Shown: positions 1-11,712 of the stretch, one piece after another
Numbering within the stretch: position 1 is the stretch's first letter
How the letters are laid out: each line of letters begins with the position of its first letter
NCBI GenBank assembly: GCA_024760905.1
Contig: CM045738.1
Span: 43,450,797-43,514,796, forward strand
From: Plotosus lineatus
Lineage: Eukaryota; Chordata; Actinopteri; Siluriformes; Plotosidae
Direction: 5' to 3'
Length of the DNA: 64,000 nt
Translations under genes and position numbers: made by a program
The notes under the pieces: model-generated
Told to the model about the DNA's origin: nothing
What the model saw: only the letters and a program-made list of their open reading frames with translations
The model's database searches: none

Positions 1-140
1 GGTATTCAGCACAATCGCATAATTATATATCCTGTTATATATGTTCTACGGTCACAAGCTTTGGGTAACGACCAAAAAAACAAGCTCGCGGATACAACCG
101 GCTGAAATGAGCTTCCTTCACAAGTTGGCCGGGCTCTCCC

Positions 141-480
141 TCAGAAATAGGGTGAGAAGCTTGGCCACCCAAGTGGGAGCTTGGAGTAGAACCGTTGCTC
201 CTCCATGTTGAGAGGAGCCAGTTGAGGTGGCTCGTGTATCTGATTAGAATACCTCCTGAACTTCTCCTTCATATGGTGTTTGGAGCATGTCCAGCAAGGA
301 GGAGACACTGGGGTCGACCCAGTATACACTGGATGGACTATGTCTATCGGCTGGTCTGCGAACGCCTCGGCGTCACCCCGGAAGAGCTTGAGGAAAAAGA
401 TTGACGTCTGGACCTCACTGCTTCGGGTGCTGCCCCCAAGACCCGACCCCGGAACAAGAAGAAGAAGATGATGATGCTAT
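141..480 (+). mobile_element. 3' end of a non-LTR retrotransposon (LINE)
   Basis: The + strand encodes a degenerate reverse-transcriptase C-terminal tail with RWLVYLIRIPP, ARRRHWGRP and LLPPRPDPG, followed by a GAAGAAGAAGATGATGATG tail. This arrangement is the 3' end of a LINE family common in teleosts. It is 5'-truncated and broken by stops. A second, inverted copy lies at 32895-33170. The exact clade is not certain. Confidence 0.7.
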
Positions 481-499
481 GATGCACTGTGATAGTCAT

Positions 500-850
500 T
501 CATTTTCTGAACTGCTTAATCCTAATTAGGGTCGTGGGGAGGCCGAAGCCCAACTCAGCCGACTCCAGGCAAGCGCGGCATACACTCTGGACAGCTCGCC
601 CCGCCATCACAGGGCCAATACTCACACAGCCGTTGACATCTAGGGGTGATTTGGAAGAGAAAAGTAACCCACTGTGCATGTTTTTGGACTGTGGGAGGTC
701 CGAGTACCTGTGTGGAGGAAACCCACACAAGCGCAGGGGGAACATGCAAACTCCACACAGAAACACATGAGCTGCGAATTGAACCCAGGACCTTCTTGCT
801 CAGAAGCGGACATGCTCACCACTACACCACCATGCCACTCCACTGTGATA
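500..850 (-). mobile_element. tRNA-derived SINE, family C
   Basis: Read on the minus strand, a tRNA-like head near 780-850 (box-B-like GGTTC motif, reverse-complemented) is followed by the TTTGCATGTTC body and a tail containing AATTAGGATTAAGCAGTT. Family C copies also occur at 9515, 22577, 26208, 33650, 51597 and 55199. Confidence 0.7.
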
Positions 851-869
851 TTATTTTCTTTATAAAATA

Positions 870-1525
870 ATGTCCATGTCCACTTCATGTCCTGTTACGG
901 GAAAACTGGATATTAAGCGAGAAATAAACCTGAGGCCCCACCTACAGTAGGGGTCATCTTATTTATCCAATCAATAGGACAGGAGTTTTGACCAAAGTGT
1001 GCCAATTAATATTATGCGATTGTTTTTAATATCAGGCACAACATCAACAATATTTATGACCTACGTTCTGTTATTTCTCAGCATGTCGTTAAATCAGTGG
1101 GCGGACGTACTATTTGAACGTACACTGAGATGTTCACGTTGTGTCTGCAGTGCAGAATGAGCTTTGTGCTAATTATGTTCTCAAATCCATTTCACTACTA
1201 ATGAAGTGCATTTACCTCCAGAAGTGCTGTGGATCCTTGCTGACAAACAAACAATTCACACTACAACATTTCACATGTTCAAAACAGGTTTCCATGGAAT
1301 CTTATTGATGAAATAACACTACAAGAGCAACAGCATTGACATCATCCAAATTTAGAAGATGGAGAAAGTAAAAACCACATGTCTCCAATACAGCTGCCAA
1401 TGTTCATCTAAAAGATTGGATTTCCTGAAACACCGTTCAATACTTTAGTATTTTTGTCAAGACTGTAATATACTGAAAGTTTGAGCCATGGCTTCACTGC
1501 CTCGCAGTGTCTTTCAGTGTTAGGA
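870..1525. other. Intergenic stretch, nothing recognised
   Basis: AT-rich unique-looking sequence without an open frame that looks coding, a clear repeat head or an inverted repeat. Confidence 0.5.
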
Positions 1526-1529
1526 GATA

Positions 1530-1665
1530 AACGAAGGGGGAGAGGGGAACGAGCTGGAGTACCGGTCGGTCATCGTTGACTTCGTGGACGGGTGTGAGCG
1601 CAACCACTTGTGCTTGAACACTAGGAAGACGAAGGAGATGGTGGTCGACTTCAGAAGAAGCACAC

Positions 1666-1703
<38 letters not shown>

Positions 1704-2570
1704 GAACGTCCAGGGACAGAACATTGAGATAGTGAACAGTTTCAAATACCTGGGCGTTCACCTTAACAATAAACTGGACTGGTCCCACAACACCAACACC
1801 CTGTACAAGAAGGGCCAGAGTCGCCTCCACCTTCTGAGGAGACTCAGGTCCTTTGGAGTATGCAGACCTCTGCTCAAGACTTTTTATGACTCTGTGATAG
1901 CCTCTGCAAGCCACTACGCTGCCATCTGCTGGGCCCCGGGCAGCACAGAGCGGGACAGAAAGAGACTGAACAAGCTGGTCAGGAGGGCCAGCGCTGTCCT
2001 CGGCTGCCCACTGGACTCTGTGGAGGAGGTGAGTGAGAGGAGGATGGTAGCAAAGCTCACATCCATCATGGACAACAGCTCTCACCCACTGCACCAGACT
2101 GTAGAGAAGCTGAGTAGCTCCTTCAGTGGACGACTGAGACATCCTCAGCGCAGGAAGGAGCGCTACCGTAGGTCGTTCATTCCCACCGCTGTCAGACTGT
2201 ACAACGCCACTTTGTAACTGTCTGTGAAAATACCGGTTATGTGCAATAAAAACCCCGTGCACTTTAATCAACTACATCTACCCCACTGACTGTGAACCAT
2301 ATCAACCCATCTACTCTGCCCTCAGATACATATACACTTTAATATAGGCCAGTCTACAAAGTCGTTCCCTTCTTTTCTTTTATTGTTTATTAATTTATAC
2401 TATTTATGTATCTATTTATTTATTTACTTATATAATATATATGTATGTGTGTATGTTTGTACTTGTATCTATTTTTGCACCCCCTACTGATGGTGCCTCA
2501 AGAGCCTGTAACAGTGAATTTCTCCATTGTGAGATTAATAAAGCTGTATCTTATCTTATCTTATCTTCTG
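1530..2570 (+). mobile_element. L2/Rex1-like LINE, 5'-truncated, with internal (CA)n
   Basis: The frame from 1702 to 2217 encodes the C-terminal part of a reverse transcriptase (FKYLGVHLNNKLDWS, LHLLRRLRSF, SSFSGRLRHPQRRKERYRRSF). Upstream codons carrying LNTRKTKEMVVDFRRS are at about 1615-1660 but are separated by a CA microsatellite (1668-1700) that shifts the frame. The 3' UTR ends with AATAAA and the short tandem tail TCTTATCTTATCTT at 2540-2568, which is typical of teleost L2/Rex1-type elements. The copy is 5'-truncated and dead. The encoded family (CR1/L2/Rex1 group) is inferred from motifs only. Confidence 0.8.
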
Positions 2571-2574
2571 AGGG

Positions 2575-3390
2575 TCAGTGACACCGTGCTGATTGTGATT
2601 GTCTCTGTGTTGATGCGGTGTGACAACGGGAACCAAAGGAGAAATGCTGGGAAACATGGCTCGGCAGCTGCTGCGTAGCCTTTCCGAGCTAATGCTAGGA
2701 ATTATTCTTGATAAATTAAGGTTGAATCCTCCTGCTGCTAGTTTCATCCCTGGAGCCACATTGCCATTACTCTTTCAATTTGGATCTTTATTCGTTGTTT
2801 CACAAATTAAAGTTCCCACATGGCCGCGGTTTATATATGTCTGTGATCTGTTGGGTTATTGCCAATTGAGTTGGTCTGCCACATTGGTTCTAGTTGAGCT
2901 AGCGCTATGTGACAGATGGTAAGAGCAGCCATAATGTGATCAGAGACAGGGGTGCATAGACGATGCACAGATTGCTATTCAGGACAGTAATTCAAAAAAA
3001 AAAAAAAAAACGCCAATAACGCCAATTTAAGTTTGGCCAACACAAATGCACGGCAGCACATCTGGATATCATATTACATGAAATTTTCTGTGGTATACAC
3101 TTACGCTACTGTTTCTTACTGGAAACACTCTGACCTCCAGCAAGATAAAATAAATTAATATTGGAATATCAGATTGTTTTCTAGTGTAGATTATTATTTT
3201 TAGGGGGGAAATGTATATAAGCTGTTCATAACAATACAAAATATACTGCTCTGTGTTTTCAGTTCCATCCATCCATTCAACTATCCATTCAACCATCCAT
3301 CCATCCATCCAACCAACCAGCCAGCCATTCAGTCAGCCATTTATCCATCCATCCAGCCAGCCAGCCAGCCAGCTATCAATCCATCCACAG
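2575..3390. other. Intergenic stretch with poly-A and CCAT/CCAG simple repeats
   Basis: No credible gene. A poly-A run lies at 2995-3010 and a degenerate CCATCCATCCAGCCAG array at about 3265-3385. Confidence 0.6.
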
Positions 3391-3650
3391 TGGTAGCCCT
3401 GGTGCAAAGGTATTGGATTAGTGATCTTAGGGTTTGGGGTTCAAGCCCCTCTCCCAATGGTTGTCATTGCTGTGCCCCCAGTGCAGCTAACTTGGTCATC
3501 AAAGGCTGGCCATGTCTCTCCCTGTCCATAGTGAGCTGTTCATATTAAAGAACCATTGCTGGCTTTAGTCAAGAGGAGCTGTATAGCCGTCAGTGTGTTT
3601 CTGCCCTGTGATGGCCCGGCAAGCCTGTCCAGAGTGTACTCTGTCTTCAC
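3391..3650 (+). mobile_element. tRNA-derived SINE, family A (3'-truncated)
   Basis: tRNA-like head with GGTTCAAGCCCC (box B), then the family body GTGCAGCTAACTTGG, CCATGTCTCTC and AAAGAACCATTGCTGG. It ends near 3650, before the family tail. Confidence 0.75.
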
Positions 3651-3654
3651 CTTG

Positions 3655-4315
3655 AACAACTTCAACGTCCAACTTAATTTCCCCTCAGTATGCAGTTGAT
3701 TCCCATGCAAAGCAACAAAGCAGAACAAAGGACATCAAGTCAGTGGGGAAGAAGGGACTTAATCAAACATCCTCAGACGTACCAGTATTCAGAGCAGGCT
3801 TTCTAGCAAAGTCGAAATGTGGTGTCTCTGCTCGTTGGTGTTATCAGATGTTTTACCTCTTGAGATAAAGCCACTGTATTCACTTTCATGAAATTGTTTC
3901 TTGATTGTAGGCTTTGATTGTAGAATACATTCTCAAGTGCGTCCTTGCCTAGATTGGGATGATGTAAATATGTGATTATTCAAAGAAATAATACTTTGAT
4001 CATCCAAATAAGTTGTCTTCAGTGGTCTTCCATGTCTTCGGCGGTGCAGAGCTCACCAGTGCATTCCATTGTTTTAACAATGTACAATATTGCTAGCGTA
4101 GCTACTCTTAAAGTTTTTGCTCTGCTCTGATAGATGTGTTAGTACTTTTGAGTCTTGTGATGGCCTCCTTTACTAAACACACCTCAAATCAATTCCAGAA
4201 CTTCTATCTCTGTCAAGAAACAGGTAACTGGCCAGTCAAATTTCTGAGAAGCCTTTTGAAAATTAGCATATCTGTTATTTTCACTTCACCTAGTTTTTAA
4301 AAAATAGCTCAGTTG
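3655..4315. other. Intergenic stretch, nothing recognised
   Basis: No coding-like frame, tRNA-like head or terminal repeats seen. Confidence 0.5.
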
Positions 4316-4321
4316 TATATA

Positions 4322-5241
4322 CAGTGATACTTCAGATAATGAATTTAATCTGTTCTGAGGGCGAGCTCATAAGCCAAAAAGTTCTTTAGATGAAACAGTT
4401 ATTTCCATAAGAAACAACAGAAAACTAATTAAACCGTTCCAAACCCTCCAAACTCATATAACCTCCCACAAACATGTATATTTGACCTAATATATTAAAG
4501 ATAAATGTGTAAAAACAATAAATATGTCCTAATAATAATAATAATAATAATACATGTACATTTACATCAATAATAATTAATATTAAATAATAATAAAAAA
4601 AAGAATAAACAATAAGTCAACTCACCCTTCCGATCATCGACTGCAGCAAAGATGTCATGTGGGCAGGCAGGAGGTGGTTGCATAACAGAGGAGGAGGAGG
4701 AGGAAGGGGAGGAGGGGGAGGAGGAGACTTTTGTGCGTGTGCACGCTACGAATGCCAGCAAAGAAAGGCTCGTGGTGAGCTCTCACAAGGCTAGTGCTTC
4801 TCAAATAGTGTGGTGCGCCCCACTGTGATGCCAGGGGTGGCGCGTATGACCCTGGAGAACATGCTTTTTTTGCCATACTGTACTAGAATTAAGTGTAATT
4901 GCACATCCACTACAGTAGGTGGCAGTGGCACTCTCATTGTTGCACTATGATGTAGGGGAAAAGCACCAAGCAAACGATATGAAGTGAAGTAAACACTATT
5001 TATAGTTATGCGCAGTGCGATTGGGGGGGGGTGGGTTTCTTCCTAGAGGAGGCATCACAGAAAACAATTGAGAAACACTCGGAGTTCTCGGAGCGTGGAA
5101 GAATAGATAGTTAATTGGCCCAGAAAATCCATTTCTAGAAGAGCTCACAAAGTGAATTTTTGCTCGTTAGATGGAGCAGATTTTTTGGGAGTTCAAAGAT
5201 TGTATCATGGAAAACCCGTCATAAGGGACAAGGCATCACTG
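4322..5241. mobile_element. Composite MITE copy 1: mariner-type ends with a hAT-like MITE inside
   Basis: The outer element starts CAGTGATACTTCAGA, ends in an inverted copy ...GGCATCACTG, and is flanked by TA on both sides, as expected for Tc1/mariner-type insertion. A second element with hAT-like ends (start GTGCTTCTCAAA, end TTGAGAAACAC) sits at about 4791-5080. Copies at 46372 and 48574 carry the inner element at the same place. Confidence 0.75.
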
Positions 5242-5726
5242 TATATAGTAAATGCAATGGTGGATAAGGGTGTCTACCAAATGCCAGAAATGTAAAAGGA
5301 TCAAAGTGAAATGATTAACGCTTCAGTCAGGGAACTTGAGCACAAGTTGTTCATATTTATGAGACGAAAGAAGGCTATTTTAGTAGTAATATTATCCACA
5401 TGACCATCAAGTAAGACATGCTCCTCACACCAAAGCCTTTTAGTGCCACTCACAATGCAAGTCACTAAAATTTCCCAAAATTACTGTACTATCAGAATGC
5501 CTGTAGTATTGAAGCCAAAGTACTTACAGTATGTCTTGTCGACGTAGGAGGAAGGAACTCAGCATCCAATGTTTAATGTCCCTTACACGTTACTTTATAA
5601 AGTCGGTATGTTGTTAGCAATCTATCAGAGACCACATGCAGTGGTGTTGTTGGAGGCTCTAGCATAAAGCAACCTGATGTTTTTTGGATCGTTTAAACAG
5701 AGTGTGAAAAGCTGGATAGTCTAAAG

Positions 5727-6335
5727 CAGTGGTGTCCAATTTTATCCCCAAAGGGCCGGTGTGGGTGCAGACTTTTACTTTAACCAAGCAGCAGATTCAG
5801 TTTTCACCTGTTTCACTGATTTACAAAAAAAAAAAAAAAAAGATTAGCTTTCATCTTGGGATTTTAATTTTGAAGCCAAGTGGCAGCCATCTTGGTGAGA
5901 CCAGTTTATTTTACGATCTCAAAATGTATCCGTAGACAGACTCAAAATCCCTGAAAATCTTCACTGCTGTCAGTCAGAATACCTTAAATTAATATAAATC
6001 TACCAATAATTTCATTGATTTTGCAATTAATTGAAAAAAAATTAAAAACCCCAACTTAAATTTTTTTTTTTTTTGGGGTGGGGTGGGGGGGGGGGTTAAA
6101 ATGAAATGGACACCTAGGATGTTTTTAGGACTTATTTTCATGTTTTCTGTGTTATTTGAGAATAATTTTCCACAGTAAAGTGATCTCACGAAGATAGCAC
6201 CATTCTCGCTTCAGGTTTGGTCACGTGCAAACAACAGGATACACGATCCAATCACTTTCTGAGATCAGTGGTTCACATAGGTGGAAGGTGAGACTTCTGC
6301 TTGGTTGAAGTGAAAATCTGTACCCACAACGTTGC
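5727..6335. mobile_element. Degenerate MITE (GTGTCCAAT family)
   Basis: The left end GGTGTCCAATTTTATCC with CAAAGGGCCGGTGTGGGTGC matches, inverted, sequence near 20225-20275 and resembles a widespread teleost MITE. The right boundary is unclear. Poly-A and poly-T/poly-G tracts at 5826-5840 and 6060-6100 interrupt it. Confidence 0.4.
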
Positions 6336-6578
6336 TTTGAAGACAAGGCTGGACATCCTTGGTCCAAAGCAGTTGTGTCCATCCCTGATCCTGGAGATCT
6401 ACCTTCTAAAAGACTTTGTCTCCAACCCTAATCATGGACACCTGACCATCGTACTATTGCCTGAAGAAGTTCTTGAGCTGTTAAAAGAGGTGCGTTAGGT
6501 TCTGGTTTGGAGATGAAACCTGCAGAAAAGTGCAACACTCGGTGCTGAACTCTGGTTGAGATGAAGCAAAAGTTAAAT

Positions 6579-6665
6579 AGGGCAGGCGTAGCCTAATGGT
6601 TAGAGAAGCAGCCTTGGGATTGAAGGGTCACTGGCTCAATTCCCAAAGTGGAGATGTTTTCATAA
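6579..6665 (+). mobile_element. tRNA-like SINE head fragment
   Basis: GGTTAGAGAAGCAGCCTTGG followed about 30 bases later by a box-B-like GGCTCAATTCCC. Only the head is recognisable. Confidence 0.45.
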
Positions 6666-6669
6666 GCCA

Positions 6670-7800
6670 TGTAATAACAGATTGCTTCTAACAGCTGAAT
6701 AATTATTTTTCTCTGCATCTAACACCCCCACGCCCCAACCCCCCATCAGAGAACTTACATTATGAACAAATTACAAAGAATGCCTTCGGACTTGTTCTTC
6801 ACTTTCGCTGTTTTCCTTCGCAGCTGACAACACTTGTATTTTTATCCCATGTGGGTGGCTGATGTTGAGAAATAAGGAAAGCATGACTTGGTTATGTTTA
6901 GAAGGAGTGCTGCAGAAATTACACTGTAAATGCCATCGTGTAAATTAATCAGCACCTCAGTATAATGAGGGCTTATATTTAATTTTCTGCTGAATACGCA
7001 CATCGAACTTTAGCACTGCATTCCAACCCAGCAGCGCAGTAATGTTCAAATACCCTTCGCAGGGTGCGATTTTAGCAGGGACGGCTTCTCGCTTTCCACC
7101 CATGGGCATTTGTTACATGTTTGGACAGACTGCGTGTTGGTGTTTTGTTTTTTTTTCCCATCTTTTCCCCTGTTGTTAACCACATCAAAGCAGCTTGCTT
7201 TTCCACTAATGTTTGGCTGCATTCATTATGACGGTAGTTCATTACCTTCAGTGAAAAGGCCTTTACAGGTTGTAGAAGCTTTTCAGTGGACAGTGGGTTA
7301 GATGTGTGCATTTACTATATGTCACTTCTGTTTAATTTGAGATAGAAAATCAACTCCATTTTAATGTAGTATTGATTTTTTTTTTTTTTTTTTTTTTGGA
7401 ACTCTGATCTTTTTCTCAATCGAATCCAATTTAAATGGCCATTGCTTGAACATTTTACCCTGAGCCAATTAATATGGCTGGTGGCTCACAAAAACAAATG
7501 AGATATCTGCCGAAAACCTTCTCTTTTTTAAATTTATTTATAGTTCGTGGGCTTTTATTACTCAAAGGTGTAAAAAGGTACTTACTTGATTTTTATTTAC
7601 TCCCCAATCTGTTTTAACCCACCAGAAGCTCCCTCTATATAAAAACATATATTCTGTATAAAACACCTTGAGCTGTAATTTAAATTGGACGTGTACAGAT
7701 ATACACCTGCTTTTACCTTCCTGAAAGAACATCAGCGTGAGAGTACAGTTTACCAATTAATGTACAGGCAAAAGTCCAGGCCTTTTGGCAGAATGTGTGA
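6670..7800. other. Intergenic stretch, nothing recognised
   Basis: No convincing gene. Contains a poly-T run at 7377-7397. Short open frames here show no family motif. Confidence 0.5.
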
Positions 7801-7821
7801 TATTGACAAACCTACATTCTA

Positions 7822-8830
7822 TCACGATTGGCATCAAATGCAAATACGTCACAAATCCACCAAGCTTCCTCAAGATCATCACAAATCCACCAGGTTCCCT
7901 CAAAATTATCATGAATTCACCAAATTCCACCAAGATAATCACAAATCCTCCAATTTCCATCAAGATCATCATGAATTTACCAAGTTCCATCAAAATCATC
8001 ATGAATTAACCAAGTTCCATGGAGATCATCATAAATCCATCAAGATCATTACAAATCGAACAAGTTCCTCAAGATCTTCACAAATCCACCAAGTTCCATC
8101 AAAATCATCATGAATCCACCAAGTTCCCTTGAGATCATCATAAATCCAATAAGTTCTATCTAGATCATCATCAATTTACCAAGTTCCCTTAAAATTATCA
8201 GGAATCCATAAAGTTCCATCAAGATATTCACAAATCCAATAAGCTCCTCAAGATCCTCACAAATCCATTAAGTTCCATCAAGATCATCACGAATTTACCA
8301 AGTACCATCAAAATCATCATGAATCACCCTAGTTCCCTCGAGATCATTACAAATCCACCAGGTTTTTCAAGATCTTCACAAATCCACCAAGCTCCATCAA
8401 GATCATGATGAATTTACCAAGTTCCATCAAAATCATGATGAATTCACCAAGTTCCCTGGAGATCATCATAAATCCATCAAGATCATTACAAATCGAACAA
8501 GTTCCTCAAGATCTTCACAAATCCACCAAGTTCCATCAAAATCATCATGAATTCACCAAGTTCCCTGGAGATCATCATAAATCCATCAAGATCATAACAA
8601 ATCAAACAAGTTCCTCAAGATCTTCACGAATCCACCAAGTTCCATCAAGATCATCATGAATTTACCAAGTTCCATCAAAATCATCATGAATCAGCCAAGT
8701 TCCCTGAGATCATCACAAATCTAACAAGTTCCTCAAGATTATCACAAATCCACTATGTTCGTACAAGACCATCATGATTCGATCCCACGACCCCCCCATG
8801 CTCATCACGATTCTCTCAGATCATGGATTT
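7822..8830. repeat. 30-bp minisatellite inside an interspersed repeat
   Basis: About 30 tandem units of roughly 30 bp occupy about 7850-8760, with variants of AATCCACCAAGTTCC and ATCAAGATCATCA. A higher-order period of about 109 bp is visible: the block starting at 8441 recurs at 8550, with a further copy near 8000. The flanks TTCTATCACGATTGGCATC (left) and ATTCGATCCCAC (right) recur at 28650-28800, where only about one unit separates them. Because 30 is a multiple of three, the array gives open frames that are unlikely to be genes. Confidence 0.9.
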
Positions 8831-9172
8831 ATAGCATTCTCTAATGCCTGGCGGTGGAAAAGTTATGGACTGGAGTTGCCTTGCTGCCTCAGGGACTGGG
8901 CAGCATGGAGTCATTGATTCAACTATGAATTTTGCATCAGTCATGTTGCAAGTGATTCAACAAAATGTGAAACATATAATTTATGTAATGCTAGATTTTG
9001 AGGGCAAGCTTGTTTGTGTGTAACTGTGTGTGTGTGTCACCTTTATATCACCGCTGTATTACGGAGGATAAGTTGTTTTTGTGAAAGGATTGCTTGTTTA
9101 AATATGTTGATGAAAAAAGAGAAAAAAAGAATAAATTTACAAGGCTGTATATAAACATTACCCTTAACATTC

Positions 9173-9497
9173 CTTTCATTCATTTTTGAACCGCTTAATC
9201 CGAATTAGGGTAGACTCTGGCGCACATCTCAGCCAATTCTGGGTGAGGGCAGAGTACACCCTGGACAGCTCATCAGGCCATCGCGGAACAGAAACACGCT
9301 GACGGCTATGCTGCTGCTCTTCACGAAAGTCAGCAATGGTTCTTAGACACCATAGACAGTGAGAGACATGGCCAGCCTTTGATAACCCAGTTAGCGGCAC
9401 TGGGGGGACAGCAGTGACAACCGTTGAGAGAGGGGCTTGAACTCCAAACCTTAGGATCAGTAATCCAGCACCATACCACTGGGCCCCCACTGCCCGC
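9173..9497 (-). mobile_element. SINE family A
   Basis: Full-length on the minus strand: tRNA-like head at 9430-9497, body with GTGCCGCTAACTGGG, and a tail with ATTCGGATTAAGCGGTTC ending in the CATTCATT side. Confidence 0.8.
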
Positions 9498-9514
9498 CAT
9501 TAACTTTCCATTAA

Positions 9515-9843
9515 TTTATTCAATTATTTATTGAACAACTTAATCCAACTAAACTTGCAAAGAGGCTGGAGCCTATCTCAGCCCGTATCGGGCAAAGACA
9601 CAGTACACCCTGGTTATCTGTATATCACAGACTAAACAGCCACACAATGATACCTACTCAGTCCTAGAGGCAATTTGGAACAGCCAGTTAATGTGCTTGT
9701 CAATGGGCTGAGGAAGGAAACCCACCCAAGCAACAGGAGAACATGACATGCAAACTCACGCAGAAACGCTCACCGTCACCCTGAATCTCGAAGCCAGGAC
9801 CTCGATGTGAAGCAGATGTTCCAGTCGCTACAGCGCCATACCG
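9515..9843 (-). mobile_element. SINE family C, degenerate
   Basis: Minus-strand copy: TTTGCATGTC... body, GGAACAGCC motif and an AATTAAG-type tail at the left end. The head is diverged. Confidence 0.6.
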
Positions 9844-9859
9844 TAACTTCACACGATCA

Positions 9860-10115
9860 CGATCACTAATCCCTTACCCTTCCTGGGTCGTAGGAGCACC
9901 TCATGGTTGAACTGTGCTCCGGTGCCCTCCATCTTGGTTGGTCGTAGGCGAGGGCCTGGGTCTCTGCAAAGCTCTTCCCTGTCCACTCTTCAATGTTGTC
10001 TGCCCACTTCTTTTTCTGTCTGCCTCGTTTCCTCTTCCCTTGGACTATGCCTTGGGAGATCATCTTTGATAGCCCGCTTAGAGCGTGTCACGTCAAAGTA
10101 CCACCTCAATTTCAA
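9860..10115 (-). mobile_element. LINE reverse-transcriptase C-terminal fragment
   Basis: The minus strand encodes GKRKRGRQKKKWADNIEEW, then ARDWKRW-like YDQPRWRAPEH. This is the R-G-R-x-x-x-W-x-D-N-I-x-E-W signature found at the C-terminus of RTE-type LINE polyproteins. It is a short isolated fragment. Confidence 0.65.
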
Positions 10116-10119
10116 GTTA

Positions 10120-10720
10120 CATCTGCCGTAACTTATTGAACCAGTGAACTGAATGTTTTGATGCGAACTGACTTGCTATCTCATAAAGTCATTAGAGACC
10201 GAGTGCAAACGAGTGCAAACTACTCAATAATCAGTGGGTTTTGTTTTCAGTTGACATCCCAAGACCCCTGTTCTTCCAAGAGGAACTGAAGGACTCTCAA
10301 CAATCATTGAATTTCACTCAAGTTGCTTCTAATGCGCTGACAATTTGTTGCCTGTGACTGACAGACTAATAAGAAACACTAAAAGTCAGTTTAATTGCCT
10401 CGGTTATATAATCAGCAAAGTACTGAAGATACAGTGGGCTGAACCTCACATGCAAAAATATTATCTAACCAGGTGCAGCACTGCGAGAATATATATTTAA
10501 AAAAAATCTGCTCAATATTTCTCTTAATTAATGGCTAGATACATTTTATATCTTTTCATTAATGTTATCATTTTTAATTCTCCAACTTCAATGCCAAGTC
10601 ATTTATCTTCTTTTGCCAGAAACAAAACAACCTGCCAATCAATACAATAATCTGACTTTTTCGGATTTTTAAAAAATTGGTAAGAGGTGACATACTTGAA
10701 TAATTAATATTTTATCTATA
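10120..10720. other. Intergenic stretch, nothing recognised
   Basis: AT-rich, with no motif, gene or repeat boundary recognised. Confidence 0.45.
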
Positions 10721-10723
10721 GAA

Positions 10724-10824
10724 TGTGGCGGTATGGTGGCATCGTGGGTATGAACACCTCACAGTAAGAAATTCCAGGGTTCGAATCCTTGACTTGGACG
10801 TTTCTGGCCTGTTATACATCATCA
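10724..10824 (+). mobile_element. SINE family C head, interrupted by a hAT element
   Basis: GGTTCGAATCC (box B) and the following GACGTTTCTG match family C. The copy breaks off where the hAT-like element at 10833 begins. Confidence 0.55.
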
Positions 10825-10832
10825 TATTAAAG

Positions 10833-11382
10833 CTGCGCTTCTCAATTATTTTCTGTGACGCCCCCTCTAGGAAGAAAAAACATTTCACGTTCACCCCCCC
10901 CCTCCCCCACTGCCCCCGCGCAAGACTATAAAAAGTATTACAGTATTTGTCTATAAAATTGTGGTACACCTTTGCATAACATTGTAATCATTGACACGGG
11001 TCGTTGCTCGTTTCGCACCGTAGTCACAGTGAAGCCGAGTGCAACACAGGCTTCGTCATATTTTCTCGTCTTGGTTTTCGGGAGACTTTCTTTTGTCTTA
11101 ATATCACCGTCTCTCTCCACCTCTTTGTTCCTGTTAGAAATTTTTCCATGTTGTTTGTTGAGGGAGTTTTACTGCATTTCCTATTGTTTGCTCGGTGTGA
11201 AAAACCCTGACACCATAGCACAACAATGAGAGCGCCACTGCCAACGACTGTAGTGGATGTGCAATTACACTTAATTCTACTACAGTATGGCAAAACCAGC
11301 ACGTTCCCCAAGGTCATACATTCCCCCTGGCATCACACCACACCCCTCAAGGGGTGCAGCCCCCACTATTTGAGAAGCACTG
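10833..11382. mobile_element. Non-autonomous hAT element, 550 bp, with 8-bp TSD
   Basis: The ends are CTGCGCTTCTCAA and, inverted, CAGTGCTTCTCAAA. The 8-mer TATTAAAG occurs immediately outside both ends (10825-10832 and 11383-11390), which is the target-duplication length of hAT transposons. There is no transposase frame. The same family is embedded in the composite MITEs at 4322, 46372 and 48574 and stands alone, RTE-interrupted, at 22968. Confidence 0.85.
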
Positions 11383-11712
11383 TATTAAAGAGAAATGCTT
11401 TATAAACGCTGTTGTTTTGTCTGTTTATATTTAAATTCATGTTTGTTTGTTTTTGTTTTTTTTTACTCAATGCAGGGGCTTGATTCACTCATGGACAAAA
11501 CAAGACCCTGGTGGAACAGATCAGTACTGAGATTAAGGTTGTATCATTGCTTACGTTTATTGAAATGATACCATGGGAAATACATACTGCATTCAAAGTT
11601 AAAGGCGGTTCAGGAAAATATTACGTACACCACTTATTTTGAAAGGGTGGAGTATTTCAGATTGTCTGATATCTCATCCATAGCATATTTGAATCTCAAC
11701 ACATGAATCAGA

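Noticed and set aside
7685..8659. Open frames encoding His/Lys/Thr/Phe-rich repeats
   Set aside because: They come from a 30-bp tandem repeat whose length is a multiple of three; other copies of the host repeat have only one unit.
7850..8760. CRISPR-like array of 30-bp repeats
   Set aside because: Units are directly tandem and all diverged, with no unique spacers, and the genome is a vertebrate.
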